From Mesorhizobium sp. (GTDB lineage: Bacteria > Pseudomonadota > Alphaproteobacteria > Rhizobiales > Rhizobiaceae), in NCBI GenBank assembly GCA_004963905.1, contig SUGL01000002.1, positions 1 through 64,000 of the forward strand: a DNA stretch of 64,000 bases, read 5' to 3'. Position 1 is the stretch's first letter. Each line of letters opens with the position of its first letter. The translations under genes were made by a program, and so were the position numbers. The notes beneath the pieces were generated by a model. The model was not told the origin of the DNA and made no database searches. It saw only the letters and a list, made by a program, of their open reading frames with translations. Below, piece after piece: positions 29,636 through 38,983 of the stretch.

Positions 29636-30214
29636 CGGATCTCGGTCGGGCCGCGGCCGATGGATAGACGGCTGGCGCGCACTTGCGCTGGCCACGCCGG
29701 TTCGGGAGCTCGCGAGCTCCCTTCGTCCAGAGACACTGATCCGCAGGCCGGACGTTACCCCGGCGGCTATCCATTCCGGCTAGCCGGCGCGCGTCGCCGG
29801 GCGATCGTTGGCGTAGCCTAGAGCGGCTTCACCAGGAGCGGAACGCTCCTCTGCGGACCAGAATGCATGTAGCGATGGCGCACCGTGATCTCCAGTTGTC
29901 GCAGACGATGTTCGCTTTCGGGCGGTGGCAAGGCTGATCTCTACGACCGAGATCGGGCGCTTAGCATCACGGCTCCACTCGGAAATGGAGCCGCGTCTGG
30001 TTAAACTTCCGTGGCCTCGGCGAATTTGGTAGGCCCGAAGGGTGTGCAAGAATCGTTGATTTAATCGACTTTTTCGGGGGGGCAGATGTCAGAAGCCTTC
30101 CGTATTGTTCCGTGTGGTCCCGCAACCGCATAAGGTACAGCTTCGGCTGCGTCCAAAGGCGACAGAAAGCATTGCCGCTTTTTGTTCAGTGTCATGTTTA
30201 CCTCGTTCGCAAGT
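29636..30214. other. Long intergenic region with two palindromes
   Basis: These 579 bases have no convincing gene. GGGAGCTCGCGAGCTCCC at 29704-29721 is a perfect 18-base palindrome about 70 bases after the protease stop. CGGCTCCA/TGGAGCCG at 29970-29993 forms an 8-base hairpin. A minus-strand frame of 89 codons (29780-30049) has no recognisable protein features and may be decayed sequence. Confidence 0.45.
29704..29721. repeat. Perfect 18-base palindrome
   Basis: GGGAGCTCGCGAGCTCCC reads the same on both strands. It could end transcription of the M50 protease gene, although no T-run follows. Confidence 0.45.
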
Positions 30215-30895
30215 CTATTGGGCGACTTGCGATACGGCTGACATCAGCTCCTGCGGGTTTGGAGCCGTAAACATGTATCGCCCACCCTCTGGAACTTCCG
30301 TGAAGCTCCAGCGGACGATCCCCTGTCGGTCCAGAAGGAACTGACCGATCAGTTGTCCGTGTCCCGTTGCCATCATCTGCTCGTCGGCTTCGGTCACTTC
30401 GTAATGGTCCTTCTTGTCGAGGAACTCGCTGGCCGCAAAAGGGTCCATTGGACCAGGCAACTCGCCTGGTATGTCGACCCGCAAATCCTTTGCCGCTGCC
30501 ATCGAGACCTTGTACGGCCAGATCGTCTCGTCTTGGGTGAATTCGAGATTGGGCAGTCCAAAGGCACGATGCGAAGCGCGTTCAGGGTCGGAGGCCGCGA
30601 GCAGATTGGGCATCGGGTGGTAGCGGAAATAGAGACGCGCCCGCTCGATCGGCGTGTTGACCACCGTCAGGCTCCCCACGCCCTTTTCGCGCAGCTCCGG
30701 ATCAAGCCGCGCCTGGGCGGCGATATGGCGCCGGCAAAACGCACAATGCAGACCTCGAAACAGGCCGACCAAGACCGGCTTTTGTCCGCGAAAGTCGTCA
30801 AGCGCGATCTTGCCTTCCTGGGTTATGGCATCGAGCACCACGTTCGGCGCACGATCGCCCGGTTGAAGCGGCACCAAGTCACTATGCTCGGACAT
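30215..30895 (-). CDS. Peroxiredoxin-like (AhpC/TSA-type) protein
   Basis: A 226-residue cytoplasmic protein of the thioredoxin fold. LQPGDRAPNVVLDAITQEG and the segment LVGLFRGLHCAFCRRHIAA (about residues 45-63) mark a redoxin domain with a CxxC pair in place of the usual peroxiredoxin PxxxTxxC. Start chosen at the ATG at 30895 after GGGAGGTTGGAAA. It follows the large cyclase gene on the same strand with 19 bases between, so the two form an operon. It may reduce peroxides or sense redox state for that operon. Confidence 0.78.
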   Translation of the reverse strand: MSEHSDLVPLQPGDRAPNVVLDAITQEGKIALDDFRGQKPVLVGLFRGLHCAFCRRHIAAQARLDPELREKGVGSLTVVNTPIERARLYFRYHPMPNLLAASDPERASHRAFGLPNLEFTQDETIWPYKVSMAAAKDLRVDIPGELPGPMDPFAASEFLDKKDHYEVTEADEQMMATGHGQLIGQFLLDRQGIVRWSFTEVPEGGRYMFTAPNPQELMSAVSQVAQ

Positions 30896-30914
30896 TTTCC
30901 AACCTCCCACCCGG

Positions 30915-33900
30915 CTAGTCGAGAAAAGGCAGCACCACAAGTCCTTCCGGGTCGAGCCCGTGCTGGGCGCATACACCCTGCGCCAGGGAAAAGTAGCGCT
31001 CGGCCTCGGCCAGATTGTCGAGGTCGAGATTGAGCGTTGCCAGACCATCATAGCACGGAAACAGCAGTTGGGGTTCGCCCGTTTCGCGGGCTACGCCCAG
31101 CGCTTCGTGGAACAAGCCAACCGCCAGCTCCGGACGGCCGTTACATTGGTGGATCTGCCCAAGCACGATCAACGGCACCGCCAGGTGCTCGCGCTGGTCG
31201 AGCGCCTTGTCGATCTCGATGGCCTTCTCGGCAGCAGGCACGCCCTCAGTCGGACAGCGATCCGTGAACGTGCAACAAGCGACCGCCAGATTGGCGAGGA
31301 GGCGCGCCTGGAACCCCAAATCACCAATACGGCGCGCCACTTCAAGACCGCGCCGACAGACTTCCATCGCCTTTGCCGGATCGATGGTCGTGTAGAGCAC
31401 GCCGAGATTGGTGTAGCCGCGACAGGCCGTGCCCGGCAGACCGGCGGCTTCGGCCAACTCGATGCTGCGTTCGATCTGACGCACGGCTTCATGGCTTCGC
31501 CCAAGGCGAGCCAGCGCAACTGCCTTGGTATTGAGCGCCTCGGCGGTCACAAGGGTGGCATCACGCCCTGTCTCGGAGGCATGCTCCGCGGTCAGGGAGC
31601 CTACGCAATCCAGAGCCGCGTCTGCCCATTTTGCCGCGAGAGCATGATCTCCGCCACGGAATGCCTGTCGGCCACGTTCTTGCCACAGATGCGCCTGCTC
31701 GACCGGGGCATCCGCTCCGTCGAGGAGCGCTGCCGCTTCGGCGTAGCGCGATTCCGCGTTGTCCCGCTTGCCGACGTCCCAGTAGAGCCGACCGATCTTG
31801 CGCAAAACCCGCGCTGAAGCGACGCGATCGGCCGACTCGCGGTACGCCTGCAACACCGTCTCGTAATGCTGGTGCGCGATCTCGCGGCGGCCTGCAGGGG
31901 CGCTCAAATCGGCAATGCGCTCCGCAATTGCCAGCTTGAGCGGTGTTTGCCCGGTCGCGCCCAGAGCCGTCAGTGCTCGCTCGTAGAAACGAAGGGCGTC
32001 GTCGTTGGCGTAGATCATGCGAGCGCGATCGCCCGCCGCCTGCAAGTAATGCGCGCCCCTCTCCGGCTCGGCGCTCAGTGCGAAATGATGACCGAGCACG
32101 GTCAAATCCTCGAGCCGTTCCGGCTTGTCGCCGCACAGTCGCTCCAAGGCGGCACCGACGCGCCCGTGGATGTCGGTCCGGCGTTGCAGGAGCAGATTCT
32201 GGTAGATCACGTCCTGCAGCAGCGTTTGCGTGAAGCGGTAGCTCTGCGACGAGACCGAGCCTGATCCGGCAACTTCCTCGATGATTTCCGCATCGCAAAG
32301 CAGCTCGCAGCCGGCGTCCAGGCGGCCGGGGTCGGCCGTCACGGCTTTCAGAAGTAGGGCATCGAAGCGCGGGCCGATTACCGCGGCTTCCTGAGCCAAG
32401 CGGCGCACCTCCTGGGGCAGCCGGTCGACGCGAGCAAGCAACATCGCCTGGATCGTGGCGGGAATGCCGGTTGCGACTTCGCCCGTCACAGTCCGCCATT
32501 GCTGACCCTCGCGCATCAATACACCGCGATCGATAAGGCCGCGGACGATCTCCTCGATAAAAAGCGGGTTGCCGCCCGCGCGCTCGAGGATCTGGTCGAG
32601 AAGCCCTCCTGCCGAAGCTACCCAGCTCTCGCCGAAAAGCGCCGCCAGCAGGCTGCGTCCGTCATCCCTGTTGAGCGGCGAAAGCCTTAGCGCTGTATGA
32701 CTGACACGGCTTGAATCGAGCTGGTCGTTGTGCGGCGCCGGACGATGCGTGACCAGCAACATCACCCGCGTGCGTTCCAGCCTGTCCATGACGAAACGCA
32801 GCGCCTCGAGCGACACGGCGTCGGCCCAGTGCAGGTCTTCGACGACGATCAACAGCGGCGACAACGCGAGCCGCCGTTCTATAATCGTGCGGACTGCGTA
32901 GAGAATTTGCCGCCGCAACTGCTCGGGCTCGACATGCTGCAAGGTGGCATCGGGGTCGCCAAGGCCAAGCACATGATAGAGCAAAGGCATCAGCCGCTCT
33001 GCCTCCTCGCCCTGCAGACCGAGATCGGTGAGCAAGCCCGCGAGCTTGCCCCGCATTTCCTCCGCACTGTCGTTTTGCATCATCCCGGCAGCGCTGCGCA
33101 CCACTGCGCCCAAGGCGCCGAATGATTGTTCGCCCAGCGGTGAGCACGTGGCCTGCCGCACGGCGACGTTGCGAAAACGATCCTCATCACCGACGCGGGC
33201 GACGAACTCCTTCACCAGCCGCGATTTGCCGATACCGGCTTCTCCGACGAGGCGCACAAGCTGGGCCGAGCCGCCGCACGCCTGATCGAGGCTCGCCAGC
33301 ATTCTGTTGAGCTCCGCATCGCGACCTATCATCGGCGCACTGAGGCCGAGCGCCTCGAGCCCACGCGCTGCACGCGGCACCGCAAGCGGTCCATCCAGTC
33401 GATGGACGAGCACGCTGCCGGCCTTGCCGCGAAGCACGACATCGCCCAGCGACTCATAAGCGAAGGCATGCCGGGTCAGCCTGTGAGTGAGCTCGCCGAC
33501 CAGCACCTCACCCGGCGCGGCCAGCGATTGCAGGCGTTGCGCCGTATTCACCGTATCGCCGGTCACCGAATAGGATTTGGCGGTGCCGATGCCCAATCCT
33601 CCCGTGACGACCGGACCAGTGTTTATGCCGACGTGAAGCAACAGAGGCGAGCCGGAGCGGAAGGTGCTCTCGCCGAGCCGCGTGGTCCGGGCCATCATAT
33701 CGAGAGCAGCGCGAAGCGCACGTTCCGGATCGTCCTCATGCGCGACCGGCGCGCCGAACAAAGCAAGCAATGCATCGCCGATGAATTTGTCGACGAATCC
33801 CCCAAAGTTTCGCACCGCCGCCGTCAATTCCTTGAACAGTTCGTTCTGCAGCGTTTGCATGACCTCGGGATCGAGCTGCTCGCTGAGTGTGGTGAAGCCG

Positions 33901-34214
33901 CAAAGGTCGGCGAACAGGACCGTTACCGTCCGGCGATCGGCATCGGAGACGGGATGCAGCCCGTCTTCGCTTTCGAGGTTCGCAAGCAGCGACGGCGTTC
34001 GAGAAGGCGGCACAATGGTGCGGCTTGGTGCTGGTGCAGGCCGTTCGACGGCTTTTGCGGGCGCACCGACGCCGGTCCCGCATTTCGGACAGAACTCGAA
34101 ATCAGGTGCGCAGAGGTAGCCGCAATTGGCGCATGGCACAGGCTGGCGCTTTCCGCACTTCGGACAGAAAGCGAAACCGCTCTCAACCTGGAAACCGCAG
34201 CCTGAGCAGTCCAT
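30915..34214 (-). CDS. Zinc-ribbon / class III adenylate cyclase / AAA ATPase / TPR protein
   Basis: A 1099-residue multidomain signalling protein. Two zinc ribbons (CSGCG...FCPKCG and CANCG...FCPKCG) occupy residues 3-50. A class III cyclase domain covers about 95-265, with metal acids in LFADLCGF and FIGDALLALFG, adenine-specifying Lys in FVDKFIGD and Asp in TGDTVNTAQRL. An AAA/STAND ATPase with GEAGIGKSR is at about 325, and helical repeats of TPR type fill roughly 640-1090. Start chosen at the ATG at 34214 after GAGGT; 34229 is an alternative. It probably makes cAMP under control of an NTP switch and protein partners. No membrane segment is seen. Confidence 0.85.
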   Translation of the reverse strand: MDCSGCGFQVESGFAFCPKCGKRQPVPCANCGYLCAPDFEFCPKCGTGVGAPAKAVERPAPAPSRTIVPPSRTPSLLANLESEDGLHPVSDADRRTVTVLFADLCGFTTLSEQLDPEVMQTLQNELFKELTAAVRNFGGFVDKFIGDALLALFGAPVAHEDDPERALRAALDMMARTTRLGESTFRSGSPLLLHVGINTGPVVTGGLGIGTAKSYSVTGDTVNTAQRLQSLAAPGEVLVGELTHRLTRHAFAYESLGDVVLRGKAGSVLVHRLDGPLAVPRAARGLEALGLSAPMIGRDAELNRMLASLDQACGGSAQLVRLVGEAGIGKSRLVKEFVARVGDEDRFRNVAVRQATCSPLGEQSFGALGAVVRSAAGMMQNDSAEEMRGKLAGLLTDLGLQGEEAERLMPLLYHVLGLGDPDATLQHVEPEQLRRQILYAVRTIIERRLALSPLLIVVEDLHWADAVSLEALRFVMDRLERTRVMLLVTHRPAPHNDQLDSSRVSHTALRLSPLNRDDGRSLLAALFGESWVASAGGLLDQILERAGGNPLFIEEIVRGLIDRGVLMREGQQWRTVTGEVATGIPATIQAMLLARVDRLPQEVRRLAQEAAVIGPRFDALLLKAVTADPGRLDAGCELLCDAEIIEEVAGSGSVSSQSYRFTQTLLQDVIYQNLLLQRRTDIHGRVGAALERLCGDKPERLEDLTVLGHHFALSAEPERGAHYLQAAGDRARMIYANDDALRFYERALTALGATGQTPLKLAIAERIADLSAPAGRREIAHQHYETVLQAYRESADRVASARVLRKIGRLYWDVGKRDNAESRYAEAAALLDGADAPVEQAHLWQERGRQAFRGGDHALAAKWADAALDCVGSLTAEHASETGRDATLVTAEALNTKAVALARLGRSHEAVRQIERSIELAEAAGLPGTACRGYTNLGVLYTTIDPAKAMEVCRRGLEVARRIGDLGFQARLLANLAVACCTFTDRCPTEGVPAAEKAIEIDKALDQREHLAVPLIVLGQIHQCNGRPELAVGLFHEALGVARETGEPQLLFPCYDGLATLNLDLDNLAEAERYFSLAQGVCAQHGLDPEGLVVLPFLD

Positions 34215-34578
34215 GGAGCAAGACCTCATTTGCGGCCGTGACGGCGTGATCCCGCTAGGCGCTTCACGGCCACGGTACTCATAAGCATGAACCGATAGCC
34301 GTCGGCCAGCAAGCGGCAGCGTATTTGGGCATCGGGCAATCGACGCGGGTCCAGTGGCGGAGCGCTGCCGATTCGGTGGGTGCGTGGTCGTCGTCTGCGA
34401 AATTTCCCTCTTGCCCTCCCCGATCTTGACAGAGCGGTGCTGCCATCCGATGCCAGAATCCGTTTTTGACGTTCGCCGACTCTTGCCGAAGAAAAACGAA
34501 AGCTCGATGATCCAGGAAATCGCCGGCTATGTTTCGGGACTTTTGTTCCCCCTTCGAACCGGGCGCGGGTAGGACGGC
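34215..34578. promoter_or_regulatory. Divergent region between the large cyclase and the trifunctional glycan enzyme
   Basis: These 364 bases separate two divergent genes and must hold both promoters. I find no clear gene; the open frames on both strands are short and composition-driven. Confidence 0.4.
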
Positions 34579-37500
34579 GTGGCGCATAATCCCTTGGTTT
34601 CAATCGTGGTTCCCGCGCACGACGCGGAGGCAACGCTGGCGCGCGCGCTCGATAGCCTGCTCGAACAGGAAATAGCGGATTGGGAGGCGATCATCGTCGA
34701 CGACGCCTCCACGGACCGCACTCCCGCGATCATCGCCGGTTATGTGGAGCGCGATGCCCGGTTTCGGACGTTGAGGTCTTGCGCGTACAGCGCCGCCGGC
34801 GCGCGCAACAGCGGGATTTCGACGGCGCGCGGCCATTGGCTCATGTTTCTGGACGCGGACGATTGGGTCGATGCGAGCTTCCTTGCAAAAATGCTGGCCG
34901 CACTGAAAACCGCTCCCGATGCAGTGGCCGCCTATTGCGGCTCTCGGCGCGTGATGCCCGATGGCGAACTCACCCCGCCCAGCATCTCGACGGCGGTTGC
35001 GATCCAGCCCTTCGAAACATTCGCCCGCCAGCGTGCCATTTGCACTCACGCGCTGCTGGTCGACCGCGAGACAATTGTCGAGTTGGGCGGTTTCGACACG
35101 TCGCTGCGCACCTGCGAGGACTGGGATCTGTGGCAGCGCCTCGCACGTCTCGGCAAGCGTTGGGTGATGGTCGACGAGCCGCTCGCTTTCTATCGGGTCA
35201 GCCCCAACTCGCTCTCGCTCAATTCGGCGCAGATGATGGCGGATGCGGCAATCGTGATCGCCCGCGGCTTCTCGCCCGATCCCAGGGTCGAACACCCAGC
35301 ACCGGCTCACGCCAATGGCGCGATCGAGGCGGACGGCCGCACCGCTTCCGAAGCGCTCGCACGGTGTGCCTTGTGGAATGCCGCGTTGGATTGCGGCCGC
35401 GGCTCGCGCTCGATCGACCCACAGTCGCTGCGCGCGCTCCCGGCGGGACGTAAGTGGGTCCGTGAGATCGCCAAGCTGGTCATTGATGGCCTTATGGTGG
35501 GAAGCATGTCGGCGCCAGGGCAATTGGCAGCCAGATGGGACAGGTTCGGCGGTCCCCTCGCCCACTTGACCATCGAACTCGGCAAGCTCTGGGGCGATCC
35601 CGGAGCTGGTCGCCGCCTCCAGTATCACCTCGAGCAAATGCTTCTCGACTTCGACGACCTTGCCGCGCCGCGCAAACTGGGGCGGACACTCGGAATTCGC
35701 GTCGACGCTCGAAATCCGACTTCGACCGAACTGCCGGAAGGGGTCGATCAGATTTATGCCTACCTGATGATCGATGGCCGGATCGAGGCTCGCGTCCAGT
35801 TCGGCGCGCTCGGGAAGGTGACAAGGCGTCATTGGATCGATTTGATCCTGAGTCTTGTGCCCCATGAGCGGCTTGCACCGCAAACGGACGCCGGTGCCGA
35901 CACGTTTGCAGCCGAGGCATTGTCGTCCATAGCGGGAAGCCGATCCGATCGCGACAGCCACTTCGGCAAACTCGCGCAATTGGCCGCGGAAGTGCAGGAA
36001 CTGGTTCGGTCGAGCGCCGAACCGGCAGAGCCTCTTGCGGCGCGGCGCCGGAAACCGGCCGCGGATGACTACGCCAATGATCGCACGTCGTTCTGGAATC
36101 ACCATTTCGCGACCGAGGATCCCTGGAACTACGGTTCGCCCTATGAGCAGGAAAAATATCGGCGGCAGCTCGAAATTCTGCCGGCCGGTCCCATTGGACG
36201 GGCGCTTGAGCTGGCCTGCGCGGAGGGCCACTTCACGCGGCAGTTGGCGCCGCGAGTGGGCCATTTGACCGCAACCGACATCTCCGCCGTAGCCATCGGG
36301 CGGGCGCGCGCGCGATGCAGCGATCAACCGAATGTCGAGTTCGGCGTACTGGATTTCTCTGCAGACACGCTGCCGGGCGAGATGGATCTGATCGTCTGTT
36401 CGGAAGTGCTCTACTACCTGGATGATCTCGCGGAGTTGCGGCGCATCGCCAAAAAATTTGTCGAGGCGTTGGCGCCTGGCGGCAGCTTCATCAGTGCACA
36501 CGCATTCGTGCTGCGTGACGATCCTGAAAGGACGGGCTTCGACTGGAACACATTCGGCGCACAAGCGATCTCACAGACGCTGGCAGAGACCGAAGATCTC
36601 GTCCTCGAGCAATCGATCCAGACCGAGCTCTATCGCATAGACCGCTTCCGCCGCCTGTCGCCAGACGACGTGGCCACGGAACCGGTGATCGAACATGTGC
36701 CAATCCGCGTTCCCATCGGAATTGGGGTCGAGCGAAATATCGTCTGGGGCGGGGCACGGGCCTTGCGCCGCGACGTCGCACGCAGCGAGCGGCGGCAGCG
36801 CATCCCTGTCCTCATGTATCACAGCGTCGCCGACGAAGGTCCGGCCGCCCTCGCCCGTTTTCGGTGCACGCCCGCCGCATTCGGCAGCCAGATGGCATGG
36901 CTGCGCGCCAATGGCTTTCACGCGATTAATTCCGAGCAGCTGGAATCGGTCGTCGCCAATCGTCGCCCTTTCGTTGGCCGCCCAGTGCTCATCACATTCG
37001 ATGACGGTTTCCAGAACTTTACCGACCATGCCTGGCCGATCTTGCGCAAGAACGACCTGACCGCGGAAGTATTCCTGGTGACAGACTTGGTGGGCGAAAG
37101 CGCACAATGGGACGCCGTCAGCGGTCCGCCGACGCCGCTTATGGACGCCGGGACGGTTCGACGCCTCGCCGGCGAAGGTGCGTTCTTCGGAAGCCATATG
37201 GCAACGCATCGCGCGATCGATGGTCTGTCGACTTCCGACCTGGCCGCCGAGCTCCTGCGCTCCCGTATGTTCATCGAACGATGGACCGGTCGGCCGATCA
37301 CAACGTTCGCGGCACCCTACTCTGTCACCGACCGGCGGCTTGGCCGGCTGGCCAGGGAATGCGGCTATCGGATCGGCTTCGGCGGCAGACACGGGCCGGC
37401 GGACCTCGATTGCGATCCCATCGACCTTCCGCGCATCGAGATTCGCGGGGATCGCTCGCTCGATGACTTTGTCGCCATTATCGAGGCCGTGCTCGGATGA
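34579..37500 (+). CDS. Trifunctional glycosyltransferase / SAM methyltransferase / polysaccharide deacetylase
   Basis: A 973-residue fusion starting at a GTG with GTAGGA upstream. Residues 1-240 are a GT2 glycosyltransferase (VSIVVPAHDAEATLARAL, DDASTD, DADDW). After a linker region, about residues 490-690 form a NodS-like class I methyltransferase (HHFATEDPWNYG, ALELACAEGHFT, TATDIS). Residues 740-973 form a NodB-type deacetylase (VLMYHSVADEG, LITFDDGF, metal histidines in SHMATH). No membrane segment or signal is apparent. It would assemble, methylate and deacetylate an amino-sugar glycan, perhaps for surface polysaccharide. Proteins of this three-part design are known in rhizobia; the product is not known to me. 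Confidence 0.87.
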   Translation: MAHNPLVSIVVPAHDAEATLARALDSLLEQEIADWEAIIVDDASTDRTPAIIAGYVERDARFRTLRSCAYSAAGARNSGISTARGHWLMFLDADDWVDASFLAKMLAALKTAPDAVAAYCGSRRVMPDGELTPPSISTAVAIQPFETFARQRAICTHALLVDRETIVELGGFDTSLRTCEDWDLWQRLARLGKRWVMVDEPLAFYRVSPNSLSLNSAQMMADAAIVIARGFSPDPRVEHPAPAHANGAIEADGRTASEALARCALWNAALDCGRGSRSIDPQSLRALPAGRKWVREIAKLVIDGLMVGSMSAPGQLAARWDRFGGPLAHLTIELGKLWGDPGAGRRLQYHLEQMLLDFDDLAAPRKLGRTLGIRVDARNPTSTELPEGVDQIYAYLMIDGRIEARVQFGALGKVTRRHWIDLILSLVPHERLAPQTDAGADTFAAEALSSIAGSRSDRDSHFGKLAQLAAEVQELVRSSAEPAEPLAARRRKPAADDYANDRTSFWNHHFATEDPWNYGSPYEQEKYRRQLEILPAGPIGRALELACAEGHFTRQLAPRVGHLTATDISAVAIGRARARCSDQPNVEFGVLDFSADTLPGEMDLIVCSEVLYYLDDLAELRRIAKKFVEALAPGGSFISAHAFVLRDDPERTGFDWNTFGAQAISQTLAETEDLVLEQSIQTELYRIDRFRRLSPDDVATEPVIEHVPIRVPIGIGVERNIVWGGARALRRDVARSERRQRIPVLMYHSVADEGPAALARFRCTPAAFGSQMAWLRANGFHAINSEQLESVVANRRPFVGRPVLITFDDGFQNFTDHAWPILRKNDLTAEVFLVTDLVGESAQWDAVSGPPTPLMDAGTVRRLAGEGAFFGSHMATHRAIDGLSTSDLAAELLRSRMFIERWTGRPITTFAAPYSVTDRRLGRLARECGYRIGFGGRHGPADLDCDPIDLPRIEIRGDRSLDDFVAIIEAVLG

Positions 37501-37547
37501 AGCGGCCGGATCAGACGCCGGAGGCTGACCGATAGTCGCTATGAGGC

Positions 37548-38933
37548 TCAGGTCGCCTTGACCGCTGCCTGGCCGATCTTGCGCCACCGGGCGTCTTCGC
37601 GAACCAGTTTCAGGTCGTCGGTCGTCTCGGCAAATGTCCGCAATCGGTATCGCCGGAGCAGGTCCGGGAAGAGTGCTTCTTCCGGCAGGCCGGCAAGCTG
37701 CTCGCGGACCGAGATCTTTTCATCGATGACCCGCATGCCCCAGGCATTTTCGCGAACCTGCAGCTCCGCGGCCAGATCGCGCTCTTCAGGCGCGTTTTCG
37801 TCCAGCGCAGCCAGCAAGATCGAGTGGAAAAGCGCTACGTAGCCAATCTGTCTCAAGCCGCCGATGGCTCGCACCCGCGGCAAGATGGCGAGGACGAGGA
37901 ATATCAGGAACAAGTTCGGCAGCAGCGCGCCGTCGAGCAGTGCCTGCTTGAGATGCGGCCGCTCGAACGGAATGGAGAGACCATGCGGCCTGTCAGGCTC
38001 GATCAGATGCCCGTTCTCGAGGACGAGCCTGCGCACGCGCTCCTCGCGGATGCCCCAGAAATAGTCCGTGGCATTGGGCAGGAATCTGCCAAATGGGCCC
38101 GATGCGGCCTCCTGCAAGGCCTGTTCGAGACGCTCGCGTCTTGCGGGTTGGATGAGAAGCCTGGAAAGAAGGCTGCCGTCATCTTCCAGATGCCGCGCCA
38201 TGGCAGCGGCGGCGAGCCGATCATCGATGAAGACGGGAACGGCCATGCCGGAACGATCCCAATTGGCGACCAGATCCTCGTTGAGGGCTGTCAGCGCATC
38301 GGCGGCAGTTCCAAACACCTTGTCCTGACTGGCAAGCAGTGTGCCCCGCCAGCGGCTGGCATCCGTTTCATCGCCCACCGCTTCGAGCGCGCGCTTGTTG
38401 AGGGAGACGGGACCGGCCACGCAGACGCTCTTGCGGCACAGTTTGTGGCGTCCCATGCCAAACAGGTTGACCTTGTCGTCGCCGACATCGAGCCATCCCG
38501 GCCCCTCCCGGCCAACTGTCTCCATGGTCATCGTCGTTCCCATGAAGCCGAAGAAGGCCGACAGCCCGTTTTCGACCGCGCCGAGCCAGGCAAGCAGGAG
38601 GGCATCGAAGGTGATCCGGTCCATCAGAAGCAGGCAGTGCAGGCCGGACTGAATCACCGGTCTGTGCTCGAACTCTTCGAGGGCCTTGCCGATCGCCTCG
38701 GGCTGCATGATCGCACCGAGCCGCTGACGCAGGACGTCGCGCAGGATCGAGCGGGCCGCGATCGTCGGGCCCGATACGGGCCTTGCCACCGGCCGCCACA
38801 GATGGCGGGCGTAGTCGGAAACCGGTGCATTCCAGTTCTGCTCGATGTCGCGCACGACTTCCGGACAGAGCAGCGACAGCACAGCCAGAATTTCCACCGG
38901 AGGCGTAGGGGTTGGATCAACGACGGCGGTCAT
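37548..38933 (-). CDS. Unrecognised 461-residue protein
   Basis: I do not recognise this family. The protein is acidic-to-neutral and largely helical, with one strongly hydrophobic stretch at about residues 338-354 (NLFLIFLVLAILPRV). There is no signal peptide and no clear catalytic motif. The N-terminal third contains WLGAVENGLSAFFGF and the middle GMGRHKLCRKSVC. The ATG at 38933 has GGGA upstream. It is convergent with the trifunctional gene (47-base gap) and lies 50 bases downstream of a GNAT gene on the same strand, with which it may be co-transcribed. Codon usage matches its neighbours, so it is a real gene. Confidence 0.75.
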   Translation of the reverse strand: MTAVVDPTPTPPVEILAVLSLLCPEVVRDIEQNWNAPVSDYARHLWRPVARPVSGPTIAARSILRDVLRQRLGAIMQPEAIGKALEEFEHRPVIQSGLHCLLLMDRITFDALLLAWLGAVENGLSAFFGFMGTTMTMETVGREGPGWLDVGDDKVNLFGMGRHKLCRKSVCVAGPVSLNKRALEAVGDETDASRWRGTLLASQDKVFGTAADALTALNEDLVANWDRSGMAVPVFIDDRLAAAAMARHLEDDGSLLSRLLIQPARRERLEQALQEAASGPFGRFLPNATDYFWGIREERVRRLVLENGHLIEPDRPHGLSIPFERPHLKQALLDGALLPNLFLIFLVLAILPRVRAIGGLRQIGYVALFHSILLAALDENAPEERDLAAELQVRENAWGMRVIDEKISVREQLAGLPEEALFPDLLRRYRLRTFAETTDDLKLVREDARWRKIGQAAVKAT

Positions 38934-38983
38934 TGGTCCCGTCTAGCCGCATGTGGTGCAAACGCCAAGCGAAACAGCGAATC

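Noticed and set aside
29780..30049. An 89-codon minus-strand frame in the gap after the M50 protease gene
   Set aside because: No ribosome site, no recognisable motif and odd composition; treated as non-coding.
34600..36564. A 654-codon open frame on the minus strand opposite the trifunctional enzyme
   Set aside because: Antisense to a clear three-domain protein; its translation is rich in R, H, G and D without domain features.
34579..37500. A genuine nodulation (nod) locus
   Set aside because: No nodA, nodD, nodIJ or nod-box is visible. The GT2 domain lacks the membrane helices of NodC.
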